Source of the DNA: Arthrobacter sp. OAP107 | GTDB taxonomy: Bacteria; Actinomycetota; Actinomycetes; Actinomycetales; Micrococcaceae | Length of the DNA: 64,000 nucleotides | Assembly: GCF_040546765.1 (NCBI RefSeq) | Contig: NZ_JBEPOK010000001.1 | Span: 3,968,001 to 4,032,000 of the forward strand | Direction: 5' to 3' | In this document: positions 16,559 to 25,022 of the stretch, piece by piece | How positions within the stretch are numbered: position 1 is the stretch's first letter | Layout: every line of letters begins with the position of its first letter | Notes under the pieces: generated by a model | Told to the model about the DNA's origin: nothing | The model's input: only the letters and a program-made list of their open reading frames with translations | The model's database searches: none | Program-made: the position numbers and the translations under genes

Positions 16559-17038
16559 ATGACCAGCACAACAACGGCGGTGCGCACCAATATCGGCAGC
16601 AGGCATCAGGAGCTGTACGGAACACTCATCAGGCTGGCTGGGATGTCAGACCAGGCGGCACTCGCCGAGAACCTCCATCCTCTTCTCATTGAACTGGTAA
16701 AGATACGGGTGTCCCAGATCAATGGGTGTGCCTACTGCCTTCGGATGCACACAGCTGACGCCATTGCCAAAGGAGAGCGTCCGGAACGGCTCAGTGTGTT
16801 ACCGGCCTGGAGGGAGACGGGATACTTTAATGAGCAGGAGCGGTCGGCCTTGGCCTTGGCCGAGTACGTCACCAGGATCAATGACTCTCACTCCAACGTG
16901 GGCGAGTATGAGTCCGCCGCGCAGCACCTGACTCCAGGACAGCTGTCCGCCCTCACCTGGGTGACCATGTCGATCAACACTTTTAACCGCGTCGCCATCA
17001 GCAGCTCCTACAAGGTGGCCCCCAGCAAACGGCCCTGA
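16559..17038 (+). CDS. Carboxymuconolactone decarboxylase/AhpD-like protein
   Basis: A 159-aa protein of the AhpD-like superfamily, with the redox motif GCAYCLRMH (Cys57, Cys60, His64) following ELVKIRVSQIN. This CxxC-xxx-H arrangement is that of alkylhydroperoxidase AhpD cores rather than of true carboxymuconolactone decarboxylase. ATG 16559 has AGGAAAGG upstream; a longer frame from 16463 would run through the 18-bp hairpin. It likely protects against peroxides or hydroxylamine stress and is probably cotranscribed with doxX under the TetR-type operator. Confidence 0.87.
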   Translation: MTSTTTAVRTNIGSRHQELYGTLIRLAGMSDQAALAENLHPLLIELVKIRVSQINGCAYCLRMHTADAIAKGERPERLSVLPAWRETGYFNEQERSALALAEYVTRINDSHSNVGEYESAAQHLTPGQLSALTWVTMSINTFNRVAISSSYKVAPSKRP

Positions 17039-17104
17039 GCAGTGGATTTCTGCCCTTAGCTAGCTCATCAACTGGGACTGCGTCCTCAAGCACCTTCGCA
17101 CCGC

Positions 17105-17146
17105 CGCTGGTTGAGCTAGTCGAAACCCAGCCCGCGCTGGTTGAGC
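17105..17146. repeat. Two copies of a CGCTGGTTGAGC intergenic repeat
   Basis: The 12-mer CGCTGGTTGAGC occurs at 17105-17116 and 17135-17146, the first followed by TAGTCGAAAC. Repeats built on TTGAGC(N)TGTCGAAAC are, from memory, common between genes in Arthrobacter. A degenerate relative (GAGCCTATCGA and GAGCCTGTCGA) follows jetD at 29664-29695. Confidence 0.5.
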
Positions 17147-17881
17147 CTACGGCTGGACGACGTTCACGAGCTCCGACCGGCTGCCCGACTGGAGATCCTC
17201 GGTCAGGACCAGTGACTTGACCTCGGGGCAGTAATATTTGTGCTCCCGCGCGTTCTCAAGCGGCGACCAATCCAAGACCTTGACGCAGTCGGTGTATTTG
17301 CCGGCTTTCGTAGAGACGGTCTGGCCGGTGGCGACGGTGTCCCTCATGTCCTCCGCGCTGCCGATATAGAATTCCTGCCGGTAGGAATCGCCAACGCGCT
17401 GGTCGGCCTTCATCCAAATCCCGGCTTTTGCGCCGTCTTTTCCATGGAGGAAGCTGCCCCCATGGTGCAGCAGGAATCCGTTCCAGTAGTTATTCACATC
17501 TTCCCCGAAGTACCACACGTCACCGTTCTTGTGTTGCGCAAGGTAGTCCCTGGTTTCCTCCACCAGCTGCCCGTTTTTGTATTCCTTGTCCAGATAAACG
17601 ACGGTCTCAAAGCCGCCTATCTGCTTCTTCTCCGGCAGGATCTCAATCTCGATCCGTTCGGTGACTCCTCCCTGGTCGGCCGTCTCATAGGTCATTTTCT
17701 TGCCGACGGGCAGTGCGAAGTATTTATTGGTTATGTTGGTGGTGAAATCTGCCGGACTGATATCGGGGTTGTACTCCCCGGCCCGGCTCCTTTTTACGTT
17801 GTCGTTGTATAAAAACACTCCCCCGCCGACAACCAGCAACAAGACCAGGACACCCAGAAAGATTTTGGTCCGTAGAGGCAT
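17147..17881 (-). CDS. Membrane-anchored hypothetical protein
   Basis: A 244-aa protein with one N-terminal transmembrane anchor (about residues 5-24) and a large outside domain rich in Tyr, Trp and Asp (YFALPVGKKMTYE, GDVWYFGEDVNNY, KYYCPEVKSLVL). No lipobox is present. The C-terminal CPEVKSLVL segment recalls secreted DUF proteins described near lipoproteins, but I do not recognise the family. It is monocistronic as far as visible. Confidence 0.75.
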   Translation of the reverse strand: MPLRTKIFLGVLVLLLVVGGGVFLYNDNVKRSRAGEYNPDISPADFTTNITNKYFALPVGKKMTYETADQGGVTERIEIEILPEKKQIGGFETVVYLDKEYKNGQLVEETRDYLAQHKNGDVWYFGEDVNNYWNGFLLHHGGSFLHGKDGAKAGIWMKADQRVGDSYRQEFYIGSAEDMRDTVATGQTVSTKAGKYTDCVKVLDWSPLENAREHKYYCPEVKSLVLTEDLQSGSRSELVNVVQP

Positions 17882-18012
17882 GACCTTTTCCCACTCCTCA
17901 CTGAGTAGAAATTCCTATAAAGGTCAGGGCAACACTGCCCATGGCCATAGCAAAAAGGTAGAGCAGTCTGACCCGAAGCAGAACCCACAAAATAAAACGC
18001 GCGCGGGGCCTC

Positions 18013-18441
18013 TTACTGGACTACCGACTCCGGCGTCTGTTCGCCAACCCGGGGGTCGGCTTGGCGATGGACAAGGAGCCATTCGCCGTCCTCCCGCCGA
18101 TAGATGTTCGTTGTGCGGAGGGCCACGTCGTCCAGATTTGCCCGTCCGGCAACCCGAACCCTGAACCGCTCGATGAGCACCACGTAGGCAAGGTCCCCGA
18201 CGACGGCGGTGGCCTGGTCTTCCAGGGCTACGACCTCTCCATCGCGGTAAATCGCCGCTGCCTTGGCGACAGTGGTCGTGACGTTGTCCCACCCTCGGGA
18301 AACGCCGCCAAAGGGATTGGCCAAAGTCACCTCGTCATTCTTGGCGAACAGCGCCTGAAAGGGCGCAGGATCACCCTTCACGATCTCGCCAAGCGCGGCA
18401 CCCAGACGCTCGACCACGCCATCAAAGTTTGAATCAACCAT
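18013..18441 (-). CDS. SnoaL-like/NTF2-fold protein
   Basis: A 142-aa protein with the NTF2-like pattern: an N-terminal helix, ALFAKNDEVTLANPFGG, then WDNVTTTVAKAAAIYRDGEV and a C-terminal strand EDGEWLLVHRQAD. These cone-shaped proteins include small isomerases, hydrolases and ketosteroid-processing enzymes, as well as scaffolds. ATG 18441 gives the family N-terminus; the frame extends upstream without coding character. Function is undetermined. Confidence 0.78.
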   Translation of the reverse strand: MVDSNFDGVVERLGAALGEIVKGDPAPFQALFAKNDEVTLANPFGGVSRGWDNVTTTVAKAAAIYRDGEVVALEDQATAVVGDLAYVVLIERFRVRVAGRANLDDVALRTTNIYRREDGEWLLVHRQADPRVGEQTPESVVQ

Positions 18442-18606
18442 CACCCTCACCACGCCTAAACGGCCACTCCTAAACGACCACGCCTTCTGGCGCTGAGCCC
18501 AGTATGCGCCCCGCGGTCCCGGATAGCGCCTCCTCGCTTGCAGGTGCCTCGTTTGTAGGTGCCCGGCACCACTGCGGCTTGGGGATCGGGCGATCACCTC
18601 CAAGGC

Positions 18607-19116
18607 TTACACTTCCTTTGTCCTGGCCTGGACCAAGTTGGCGAAGGGCACCCTTCCGTAAATCCTGACAAACTCCGCATGGTAAGCGGCTTCGGCCTGA
18701 TTCACCTCCCCTGGCGCCAATTCCTTCCACCCGATAACCAGCGATTGGGAGTCGGCGAGTTGCCAAATGAGCCGCCCGTCCCAATGGCCGACAGGCTTCC
18801 CGCGGCCGAAGTCAGTGAACTCTTGAATTTGCTTTCGCAGTCCGCGGTTGCCGGTGCTTCCCGGGCCGGCTTTTCCGATGTACAGGACATCCGCGTTCTC
18901 GATCCACTCCGCCTCCAAGGCGGGTTGGGGCAAGGATGGATCCCGCTTCTTAAAGCGGGCGCCCGAGCTCTTCGCAAGGAACACCCGTTCGAAGCCCTCG
19001 GGTTTGAGCACTACATAGATTCCGGGGGCCCGTGGAACCCGGTTAATATCCAGCTGATTAAATGATCTGAATCCACTGAACCCGTCGTCTTTTAGCGTTT
19101 GCTTGTTGAGCTGCAA
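18607..19116 (-). CDS. Stand-alone GIY-YIG-like domain protein
   Basis: A 169-aa protein with the two halves of a GIY-YIG nuclease core: PGIYVVL at about residues 31-37 and VLYIGKAG at about residues 77-84, followed by GLRKQI with the expected basic residue. The C-terminus has a WKE...E segment that could supply the metal-binding glutamate. No DNA-binding domain is attached, so it may be a small endonuclease of a defence, repair or intron type, or an inactive descendant. Confidence 0.6.
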   Translation of the reverse strand: MQLNKQTLKDDGFSGFRSFNQLDINRVPRAPGIYVVLKPEGFERVFLAKSSGARFKKRDPSLPQPALEAEWIENADVLYIGKAGPGSTGNRGLRKQIQEFTDFGRGKPVGHWDGRLIWQLADSQSLVIGWKELAPGEVNQAEAAYHAEFVRIYGRVPFANLVQARTKEV

Positions 19117-19176
19117 TGCGTGTTCCTTAAATCGGACGGTTGCCCGGCGGGCTCCGACGGGCTGAGAACCAGCGGG

Positions 19177-19905
19177 TCAGGAAAGCCAGTCGCTGTAGCG
19201 GGTGGCGGCGAGATGAGCGTCCTTGTCGGTGAGGACGTCACCCTTGACGACGGCGAACATGCCGGCGGTGGGGTCGGTGACGATGGTCCGATTATCGCCC
19301 TTGTGGGACAGGGTGATCCGGCCCAGCTCATCCAAGGTGAAGATCTCGGGGCCCGCAATGTTGCGAATGCCATTGAGTGGAGCGCCCGCGGCGACCTCCG
19401 CCACCGCACTGGCCACATCCTTGGAGGCGATCGGCTGGATCGGTGTGGCGGGCAACCGGACAGTGTCGCCGTCGGCGGTCCAGGACAGGACGGCGTCGAT
19501 GAACTCCATGAACTGCGTCGCCCGGACGATGGAGTAAGGAATCGGCCCGGCCGCGAGGATGTTCTCCTGCAGTGCCTTGGCCCGGTAGTAGTCCAGTTCC
19601 GGCACCTGGTCCGTGCCGACGATAGAGAGGATGACGAAGTGGCCGACGCCGCCCTTCCCGGCGGCGGCCAGAAGGTTGTCCATCGAGGTCTGGAAGAAGG
19701 CTGGAGAGGCTTCGTCGAAGGTCGGTGAGTTTGTCAGGTTGACGACGACGTCGGCTTCCGCCACCGCCTCGTCCAGTCCCTGGCCGTTGAGGACATCAAC
19801 GCCCGTGGACTGCGAGTGCGGTACCGCCTGGTGCCCGGCGGCGTTCAAGTTGTTGACGACCTGGGACCCGATCAGCCCGGTACCGCCGATGACTGCGATC
19901 TTCAT
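19177..19905 (-). CDS. NAD(P)-dependent atypical short-chain dehydrogenase (NmrA/SDR-a)
   Basis: A 242-aa protein beginning with the nucleotide-binding motif GGTGLIGSQV. The middle contains YYRAKALQENIL, which provides the Tyr/Lys pair of the atypical SDR family, and SIVRATQFMEF. Such proteins act on quinones or flavonoids or sense the NADPH state. The ATG at 19905 is preceded by GAAAGGCATGTC. It lies 99 bases from a nitroreductase gene read in the same direction, so a shared role in quinone or nitro compound reduction is possible. Confidence 0.85.
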   Translation of the reverse strand: MKIAVIGGTGLIGSQVVNNLNAAGHQAVPHSQSTGVDVLNGQGLDEAVAEADVVVNLTNSPTFDEASPAFFQTSMDNLLAAAGKGGVGHFVILSIVGTDQVPELDYYRAKALQENILAAGPIPYSIVRATQFMEFIDAVLSWTADGDTVRLPATPIQPIASKDVASAVAEVAAGAPLNGIRNIAGPEIFTLDELGRITLSHKGDNRTIVTDPTAGMFAVVKGDVLTDKDAHLAATRYSDWLS

Positions 19906-20004
19906 GACATGCCTTTCGTTGGGATTACGTGGGGATATGACGTATGAGCCGCTATTGGGGTGCGGCGGGAAACGGCGGCCTTGATCGGCGGGGGAACGGC
20001 CAGG

Positions 20005-20676
20005 TTAAAGACCATCATCGACGAACGTGACCGTCTCGTCGAGCGGCGCCCGGCCTATGCGGGCATCAGCCACGGCGACGTCTTCGAACCCGATCGCCAT
20101 GCCCGCGAAGAGGATGAGCTCGTCCGGGGGCGAGAGGACCTCCGCGACGGTCTTGTGGTACTTCGCCCATGCCATCTGTGTGCAGCTATGCAGCCCTTCG
20201 GCGCGGAGCACGAGCATGACGGTCTGCAGATACATGCCGACGTCGGACCACTGAGGCCCACCCATGTCGCGGTGGAGGTAGCAGAACAAGGCAGCGGGTG
20301 CGCCGAAGCAGTCCCAGTTCGCCGCTGCGGCCCTCTGGCGCGCCTCTATGTCCTCGCGCGGAATGCCGAGTGCTCCGTAACGCTGCTCGCCGAAGGCGGA
20401 CCGGCGCTCCCGGTAGCGGGACTTCAGTTCGGGCGGGTACATCTCGTACTCTGGCTCATCCCAGGCGTCACCCGTGGCAACCCGCTCGCCGGCGCGCTCC
20501 TTGAGCTCCGCCAGCGGCCCACCGGTCAGCACGTAGGCGTGCCACGGCTGGATGTTTGATCCGGACGGCGCCCAGGCCGCTGCGGAGAGCACGCGTTCCA
20601 GAGTCTCTCTCGGGACGGGCCGGTCGGTGAACCCCCGCACAGCCCGCCGGCTTCTGGCCGCCTCATAGACGTCCAT
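20005..20676 (-). CDS. Nitroreductase family protein
   Basis: A 223-aa FMN nitroreductase: MDVYEAARSRRAVRGF at the start, APSGSNIQPWHAYVL for FMN binding, and the C-terminal GMAIGFEDVAV. GGAGGT lies nine bases before ATG 20676. It is divergent from an FMN azoreductase, with two tandem 15-bp repeats between them, and a MarR gene nearby carries a similar site. It is not closely similar to the nitroreductase at 11952 (no extension, different linker). Confidence 0.9.
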   Translation of the reverse strand: MDVYEAARSRRAVRGFTDRPVPRETLERVLSAAAWAPSGSNIQPWHAYVLTGGPLAELKERAGERVATGDAWDEPEYEMYPPELKSRYRERRSAFGEQRYGALGIPREDIEARQRAAAANWDCFGAPAALFCYLHRDMGGPQWSDVGMYLQTVMLVLRAEGLHSCTQMAWAKYHKTVAEVLSPPDELILFAGMAIGFEDVAVADARIGRAPLDETVTFVDDGL

Positions 20677-20718
20677 TGTCGCCCACCTCCATCTGCTCAA
20701 CTCGGTCTTGGTTCGTTA

Positions 20719-20748
20719 CATTCAAGACAGTATCATTCAATACAGTAT
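20719..20748. promoter_or_regulatory. Tandem 15-bp repeats, candidate MarR operator
   Basis: CATTCAAGACAGTAT (20719-20733) is followed directly by CATTCAATACAGTAT (20734-20748), 14 of 15 bases identical. ATACAGTAT in the second is itself a palindrome. They lie between divergent nitroreductase and azoreductase genes. A related CATTCGATACGGTAG is found in front of the marR gene at 22207-22221. Confidence 0.65.
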
Positions 20749-20816
20749 CATATGTAATCATTAAATCTGCGCCCCTGGCTCCTGCCTCGGGCAGTGAACC
20801 TAAAGGAGAAAGTCCA

Positions 20817-21467
20817 TTGGCTACGCTGCTGCACATCGACTCGTCCGTGTTCTACGGCGAGGCGTCCTCGTCCCGATCGGTCACGGCCGCCTTCCGCAAG
20901 ACCTGGGAGGAGCGGCACCCGGAAGGGACGGTGATCTACCACGACCTCGCCGCCAACCCTGTCCCGCACATCACCGCCGACGCCTGGTCCGCCGGTAACG
21001 CCGCCCCCAATGAACACACCCCGGAGCAGACCGCCGCGTTCGCCGCGCGCGTAAAGCTAATCGAGGAGTTGGAGAAGGCGGACGCCGTCCTGATCGGCGC
21101 CCCCATGTACAACTTCTCGATCCCGTCGACGCTCAAGGCGTGGCTGGACAGCGTGCTGCTGCTCGGACGCACCGCGGGCGCGACGCCCTCCGCCCAGGGC
21201 GTCCCGGCTGTCGTCGTCGCCAGCCGTGGCGGCTCCTACGCTCCGGGCACCCCGCGCGAGGGCTACGAGTTCGTACAGAACTATCTGGAGGCCGTCCTCA
21301 CCGGCACTCTCGGCCTGGATCTCCATTTCATCGTCCCGGAACTGACCATGGCACCCCGCAACCCGGCCATGTCAGAACTGGTCCCGCTCTATGAAGCGTC
21401 CCGCAGGAACGCCTTCGAGGACGCGATCACCAAAGCCACGGAACTAGCGGAGCGCCTCGCCGCGTAA
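20817..21467 (+). CDS. azoR: FMN-dependent NADH azoreductase
   Basis: A 216-aa flavodoxin-like protein: LLHIDSSVFYGEASSSR for the FMN phosphate loop, GAPMYNFSIPSTLKAWLD as the AzoR signature, and a GGSYAPG loop. It reduces azo dyes and quinones with NADH. The start is a TTG at 20817 preceded by AAAGGAG at eight bases; the frame upstream lacks coding signs. It is divergent from a nitroreductase across a candidate MarR site, a typical quinone-stress pair. Confidence 0.88.
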   Translation: MATLLHIDSSVFYGEASSSRSVTAAFRKTWEERHPEGTVIYHDLAANPVPHITADAWSAGNAAPNEHTPEQTAAFAARVKLIEELEKADAVLIGAPMYNFSIPSTLKAWLDSVLLLGRTAGATPSAQGVPAVVVASRGGSYAPGTPREGYEFVQNYLEAVLTGTLGLDLHFIVPELTMAPRNPAMSELVPLYEASRRNAFEDAITKATELAERLAA

Positions 21468-21695
21468 CCCCGTGACGGCATACGCCGGGACCCCCGCCTT
21501 CCGGCATGTCACGGCTTCTTCGGTGCCTGCGCTCTCCCCGACGGTGCCGACCGCTCTGTATCTGGGGCAGACGGCCGGCACTGGCCGGCCGTGCGTTCGG
21601 CCTTTCGGCGGGGCACGCATCGAGACGACGGGAAATGTGGGGCGGGCGTGAAGCGCACAGCGCCTATCAGATAGGTGGCGCGGCTGTCGGCGCGC

Positions 21696-22181
21696 CTATG
21701 TCTCGTTGTCTGCAGGCTGGGTGAACCGGGTCAGCAGATCCGTCAGCTGCTCGGGTTCGCCTGGCCGCAGCTGTGCAACCAGTCGCTCAGCCAGCGGCTC
21801 CGCCGCCACATGTGCCGCATCGAAAAGCTCGACACCCCGAGGCGTGATCTCCACAGCCCGCACCCGCCGGTCCCCCGGAACGGCCTTCCGTAGGGCCAGC
21901 CCCATGCGCTCCAGGTCGTCCACGACCCGCATGATTCCCGCTTTGTCCGACCCCGTCGCCGTCGCCAGGTCCCGCTGCACCGTGGCCCCTTGGTTGACCA
22001 GCACGATCAGCACGGCGAAATGCCGCAACTCGATGCCGAGCGGCCCGAGCGCCTCCGCCATCACCGCGGCCGCTTGCCAGTGCGCCCGGCGCAGCAGCAA
22101 GCCGAGAGCGAAAGGCGAGGTATCCCCCGGGCGGTCGGTCGCGCGCGAGGCGGTGGTCTGGTGCGGAACGTCGGCGGCCAT
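21696..22181 (-). CDS. MarR family transcriptional regulator
   Basis: A 161-aa regulator with the MarR winged helix: LRHFAVLIVLVNQGATVQRDL, then GSDKAGIMRVVDDLERMGLA and the wing DRRVRAVEITPRG. MarR proteins bind phenolic or quinone ligands and release DNA. Its promoter region holds a 15-bp motif also found between the nitroreductase and azoreductase genes, so it probably represses those and itself. Confidence 0.9.
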   Translation of the reverse strand: MAADVPHQTTASRATDRPGDTSPFALGLLLRRAHWQAAAVMAEALGPLGIELRHFAVLIVLVNQGATVQRDLATATGSDKAGIMRVVDDLERMGLALRKAVPGDRRVRAVEITPRGVELFDAAHVAAEPLAERLVAQLRPGEPEQLTDLLTRFTQPADNET

Positions 22182-22206
22182 AGAGAAACGTTACCAGCCA
22201 TCCGCT

Positions 22207-22221
22207 CATTCGATACGGTAG
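22207..22221. promoter_or_regulatory. Candidate MarR autoregulatory site
   Basis: CATTCGATACGGTAG matches 12 of 15 bases of the repeat at 20734-20748 and lies 26 bases upstream of the marR start. Confidence 0.45.
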
Positions 22222-22295
22222 CGTGTGCAACTATTGGTTTTGACCTTCGGCCACGACACGCCTCGCCGGCCAGGCGCCCGCCGCCGTCGTGCTGG

Positions 22296-22457
22296 TCAGG
22301 AACTTTCAAGGCCCCCTGGCGGCTCGTCAGCGGGCCCCTGCTCCGGTCGGGGGCTGGCCCCGACCAGGAGTTGCCGCTCGCCGCGCATCACCTGGTTGAT
22401 GTAGCCGGTGATGCGGTTCGCCTCGTTGCGGTAGTCGCCGGGGTCGGCCAGGAGCAT
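22296..22457 (-). CDS. Very short ORF (53 aa), possibly a gene remnant
   Basis: A 53-codon frame (ATG 22457, TGA 22296) with protein-like composition, including DPGDYRNEANRITGYINQVMR. An in-frame TAG lies just two codons upstream of the ATG, and only a weak ribosome site is visible. It follows a 51-aa gene by 39 bases on the same strand. It may be a real small gene or the tail of a decayed one. Confidence 0.3.
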   Translation of the reverse strand: MLLADPGDYRNEANRITGYINQVMRGERQLLVGASPRPEQGPADEPPGGLESS

Positions 22458-22496
22458 CGTCGCCTAGGACCACTGGTTAGGCCGGTCGAAGCTGGT

Positions 22497-22652
22497 TCAG
22501 TCGTCGCTGTAGCGGGCAAGTGCCTCGATGTAGACGGCGGCCGTTTCGTAATCGCCTCTGTCGGTGTACTTGGCGATGATGTTCACCAGGTCGTGTTTGA
22601 TCGCCCAATGCGCGTCATACGGTTCATGAGGACGGGGAACAAAGTCGTTCAT
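22497..22652 (-). CDS. Small hypothetical protein (51 aa)
   Basis: A 51-aa protein with AAGGAG nine bases before ATG 22652. It has mixed charge and helical character (AHWAIKHDLVNIIAKYTD, YETAAVYIEALAR) and no signal peptide. The strong ribosome site and good codon use argue that it is real. The family is not recognised. Confidence 0.6.
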   Translation of the reverse strand: MNDFVPRPHEPYDAHWAIKHDLVNIIAKYTDRGDYETAAVYIEALARYSDD

Positions 22653-22785
22653 GATGTCCGCTCCTTTCAGACTACGGATTGATGGTGACGCAGTTCGAGC
22701 AAGGTCACCGAAAGTTTCAGGCAAGATCCGCAAAGGTCTTGTTGGCTGCAGTTGTGGCCCGGCCGGGAATGGCTCACCACGACTG

Positions 22786-22848
22786 CAACGCGGGGTCACT
22801 TGGCGCCCAATGAGGGGCCTTAATTGGGCGGTAAGTGACCCCGCGTTG
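22786..22848. repeat. 63-bp palindromic intergenic repeat, copy 2
   Basis: This is the same element as at 2947-3009, from CAACGCGGGGTCACTT to AAGTGACCCCGCGTTG, and also 63 bases long. The outer arms are almost invariant and the centre varies slightly. It lies just upstream of the Wadjet operon, between it and a minus-strand small gene. Confidence 0.85.
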
Positions 22849-22920
22849 CTTCTTCGGATGTCGGGGGTGCCCCTTAGAGTGAACTGACGGCAAGTGGACC
22901 GCAGACATACCGAGGACCGG

Positions 22921-24366
22921 ATGGACTACTACGCAATCAACGCGCTGCGTGAGAACCATGCAGGCTGGTCCCTGCTCCGTGCCCAGAACGCCCCGCTCGC
23001 AGTCTCGTTTTTCATTGCGGCGTTCACCGGGCCGAACCAGCGCAACCTCGGCCGGCAGCAGCTCATCGACAGCCTCGATGACGTGCTCTTCGGCCTCCGC
23101 GATGCCTACGGCGAGGACAAGTTCCCCCGCCAGGCATCTGAATACCTCGATGACTGGGCCGCGCCCGAAAGGGCATGGCTGCGGAAGTACTACATCCAGG
23201 GCCAGGACGAGCCGCGTTACGACCTCACCGCCGCCGCCGAGGACGTGGTCCGCTGGGTGGAGAGCCTGCGCGGCCGGGACTTCGTCGCCACCCAGTCCCG
23301 GCTCACGAGCATATTCGCCGTGCTCGAGCGGCTGGTCCAGCAGTCCGAGACAGACCCCGAAAAACGCCTTGAAGAACTGCAAAACCAGCGGGACGCCATC
23401 GACGCCGAGATGCAGCGCATCCGCGACGGCAACATCCGCGTCATGACGGCCCCGGAGGCCCTCGACCATTTCCAGCAGCTGACCGCCCTGGCCAAGGACC
23501 TCCTCTCGGACTTCCGCGAAGTCGAGCAGAACTTCCGGAAGCTGGACCGCCAGGTCCGCGAGCAGATCGCCACCTGGGACGGCACGCAGGGCGAGCTGCT
23601 GGAGTCGATCTTCGCCAACCAGCAGGACATCAGCAGCTCCCTGCAGGGCCGGACCTTCCAGGGCTTCTGGGACTACCTCATGTCGCCGGAGTCAAGACGG
23701 AAACTGCAGGAACTCCTCCAACGCGCCACCCAGATCGAGGCCCTCGCCAAGATGGACAACCTGCACGCAGTCACCAACCTGCACCAGGACTGGCTGCCCG
23801 CCGTCGAGCAGACCCAGGGCACCGTCCGCCAGCTGTCCCAGCAGATGCGCCGGCTGCTCGATGACAAGGTGTTCCTGGAAAACAAGCGCATCATGCAGCT
23901 CATCCGCAGCGTCGAGTCCGGCGCCCTCGCCACCAGGGAGCAGCCGCCTCCAGGGGACTTCATCGAAATAAGCGCCCCGCACGTTGACATCACCCTCCCG
24001 TTCGAACGCCCGCTGTACGAGCCGAGCCGGCGGGTCATGGTCGAGGACCAAATCGAAACCGCCGACGACGCCGACGTGGACGCCGGCGCCTTGTTCAGCC
24101 AGTTCCACGTGGACAAGGAGCGCCTCAAGGCCAACATCGACGCCGTGCTGGCAAAAGGGGCCGAACAGGCAACCCTTGCGGAGATCACAGAAGAACACCC
24201 CGTCGAACAGGGCCTGGCGGAGATCGTGGCCTACTACCAGCTGGCCACGGAGTCGGACTGGGCCACCATCAACCCGGACGCCGAGCAACGGATAGCGTGG
24301 CAAGCGGAAGACGGCAGCATCCGCGAAGCCACCCTGGAACAGATCATCTTCGGAAGGCCCGCATGA
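22921..24366 (+). CDS. jetA: Wadjet protein JetA (DUF3375, MukF-like kleisin)
   Basis: A 481-aa protein of the DUF3375 family, seen in DYYAINALRENHAGWSLLRAQNAP at the start and the long helical middle region. JetA is the kleisin-like subunit that bridges the SMC-like JetC in the Wadjet anti-plasmid complex, comparable to MukF. ATG 22921 follows GAGG; GTG 22894 is an alternative start. It is the first gene of a four-gene operon and its TGA overlaps the jetB start (ATGA). Confidence 0.93.
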   Translation: MDYYAINALRENHAGWSLLRAQNAPLAVSFFIAAFTGPNQRNLGRQQLIDSLDDVLFGLRDAYGEDKFPRQASEYLDDWAAPERAWLRKYYIQGQDEPRYDLTAAAEDVVRWVESLRGRDFVATQSRLTSIFAVLERLVQQSETDPEKRLEELQNQRDAIDAEMQRIRDGNIRVMTAPEALDHFQQLTALAKDLLSDFREVEQNFRKLDRQVREQIATWDGTQGELLESIFANQQDISSSLQGRTFQGFWDYLMSPESRRKLQELLQRATQIEALAKMDNLHAVTNLHQDWLPAVEQTQGTVRQLSQQMRRLLDDKVFLENKRIMQLIRSVESGALATREQPPPGDFIEISAPHVDITLPFERPLYEPSRRVMVEDQIETADDADVDAGALFSQFHVDKERLKANIDAVLAKGAEQATLAEITEEHPVEQGLAEIVAYYQLATESDWATINPDAEQRIAWQAEDGSIREATLEQIIFGRPA

Positions 24367-25022
24367 GCCCGGTAGTAAATTCCCCAGCCACAGCGGAGAC
24401 GGAAACCCGGACGCCCGAGGAACTTCCCGGCGTCGTAACCCGGCTCTTCAAAGGGGTGCTGTACGCCGAGGGGGACGAGAAGCTGTGGCAGTCGCTGCTG
24501 GGCCTGTCCTCCCAGGTCCGCGACTACGTGTCCGTGCTGGGGCTGGACCTGATCCTGGACGAGTCGGAGGGCTATGCGTTCCTGAAGTCGCGCGAGGATC
24601 CGGACGGCACGCTCCCCCGGCTGATCCCGCGCCGGCAGCTGACCTTCCATGTCAGCCTGCTGCTGGCTCTCCTGCGCGGCCGCATGCTGGAGTTCGACAC
24701 CAACAGCAGCGAGCTCCGGCTTATCATGACCGAGCAGGACATCGCGGACATGGTGGCCGTCTTCCTGCCCGAATCCAGCAACGAGGCTCGGGTCATGGAC
24801 CGGCTCGCCACGGACATCAGGAAGGTGGTGGACCTCGGCTTCCTGCGCAAACTCCGCGGCCAGCCCGGCACATACGAGGTGGCCCGCATCCTCAAGGCGT
24901 TCGTGGACGCCCAGTGGCTGGAGGAGTTCGACGCGCGGCTGGCGGACTACCGCGCGACCCTCACCAGTTCTGGGCTCCCCGGAGCCGGCCCCACCAATGC
25001 GGCAGAGGGGGATGGCAAGTGA
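24363..25022 (+). CDS. jetB: Wadjet protein JetB (DUF4194, MukE-like)
   Basis: A 219-aa protein of the DUF4194 family, with LFKGVLYAEGDEKLWQSLL and YVSVLGLDLILDESEGYAFL. It is a winged-helix kite-type subunit comparable to MukE. The start overlaps the jetA stop by four bases and its TGA overlaps the GTG of jetC, which implies tight coupling for stoichiometric assembly. Confidence 0.93.
   Translation: MSPVVNSPATAETETRTPEELPGVVTRLFKGVLYAEGDEKLWQSLLGLSSQVRDYVSVLGLDLILDESEGYAFLKSREDPDGTLPRLIPRRQLTFHVSLLLALLRGRMLEFDTNSSELRLIMTEQDIADMVAVFLPESSNEARVMDRLATDIRKVVDLGFLRKLRGQPGTYEVARILKAFVDAQWLEEFDARLADYRATLTSSGLPGAGPTNAAEGDGK

Noticed and set aside
22894..22920. GTG 22894 as the jetA start
   Set aside because: ATG 22921 has GAGG at five bases and matches the family N-terminus; the GTG has no ribosome site.
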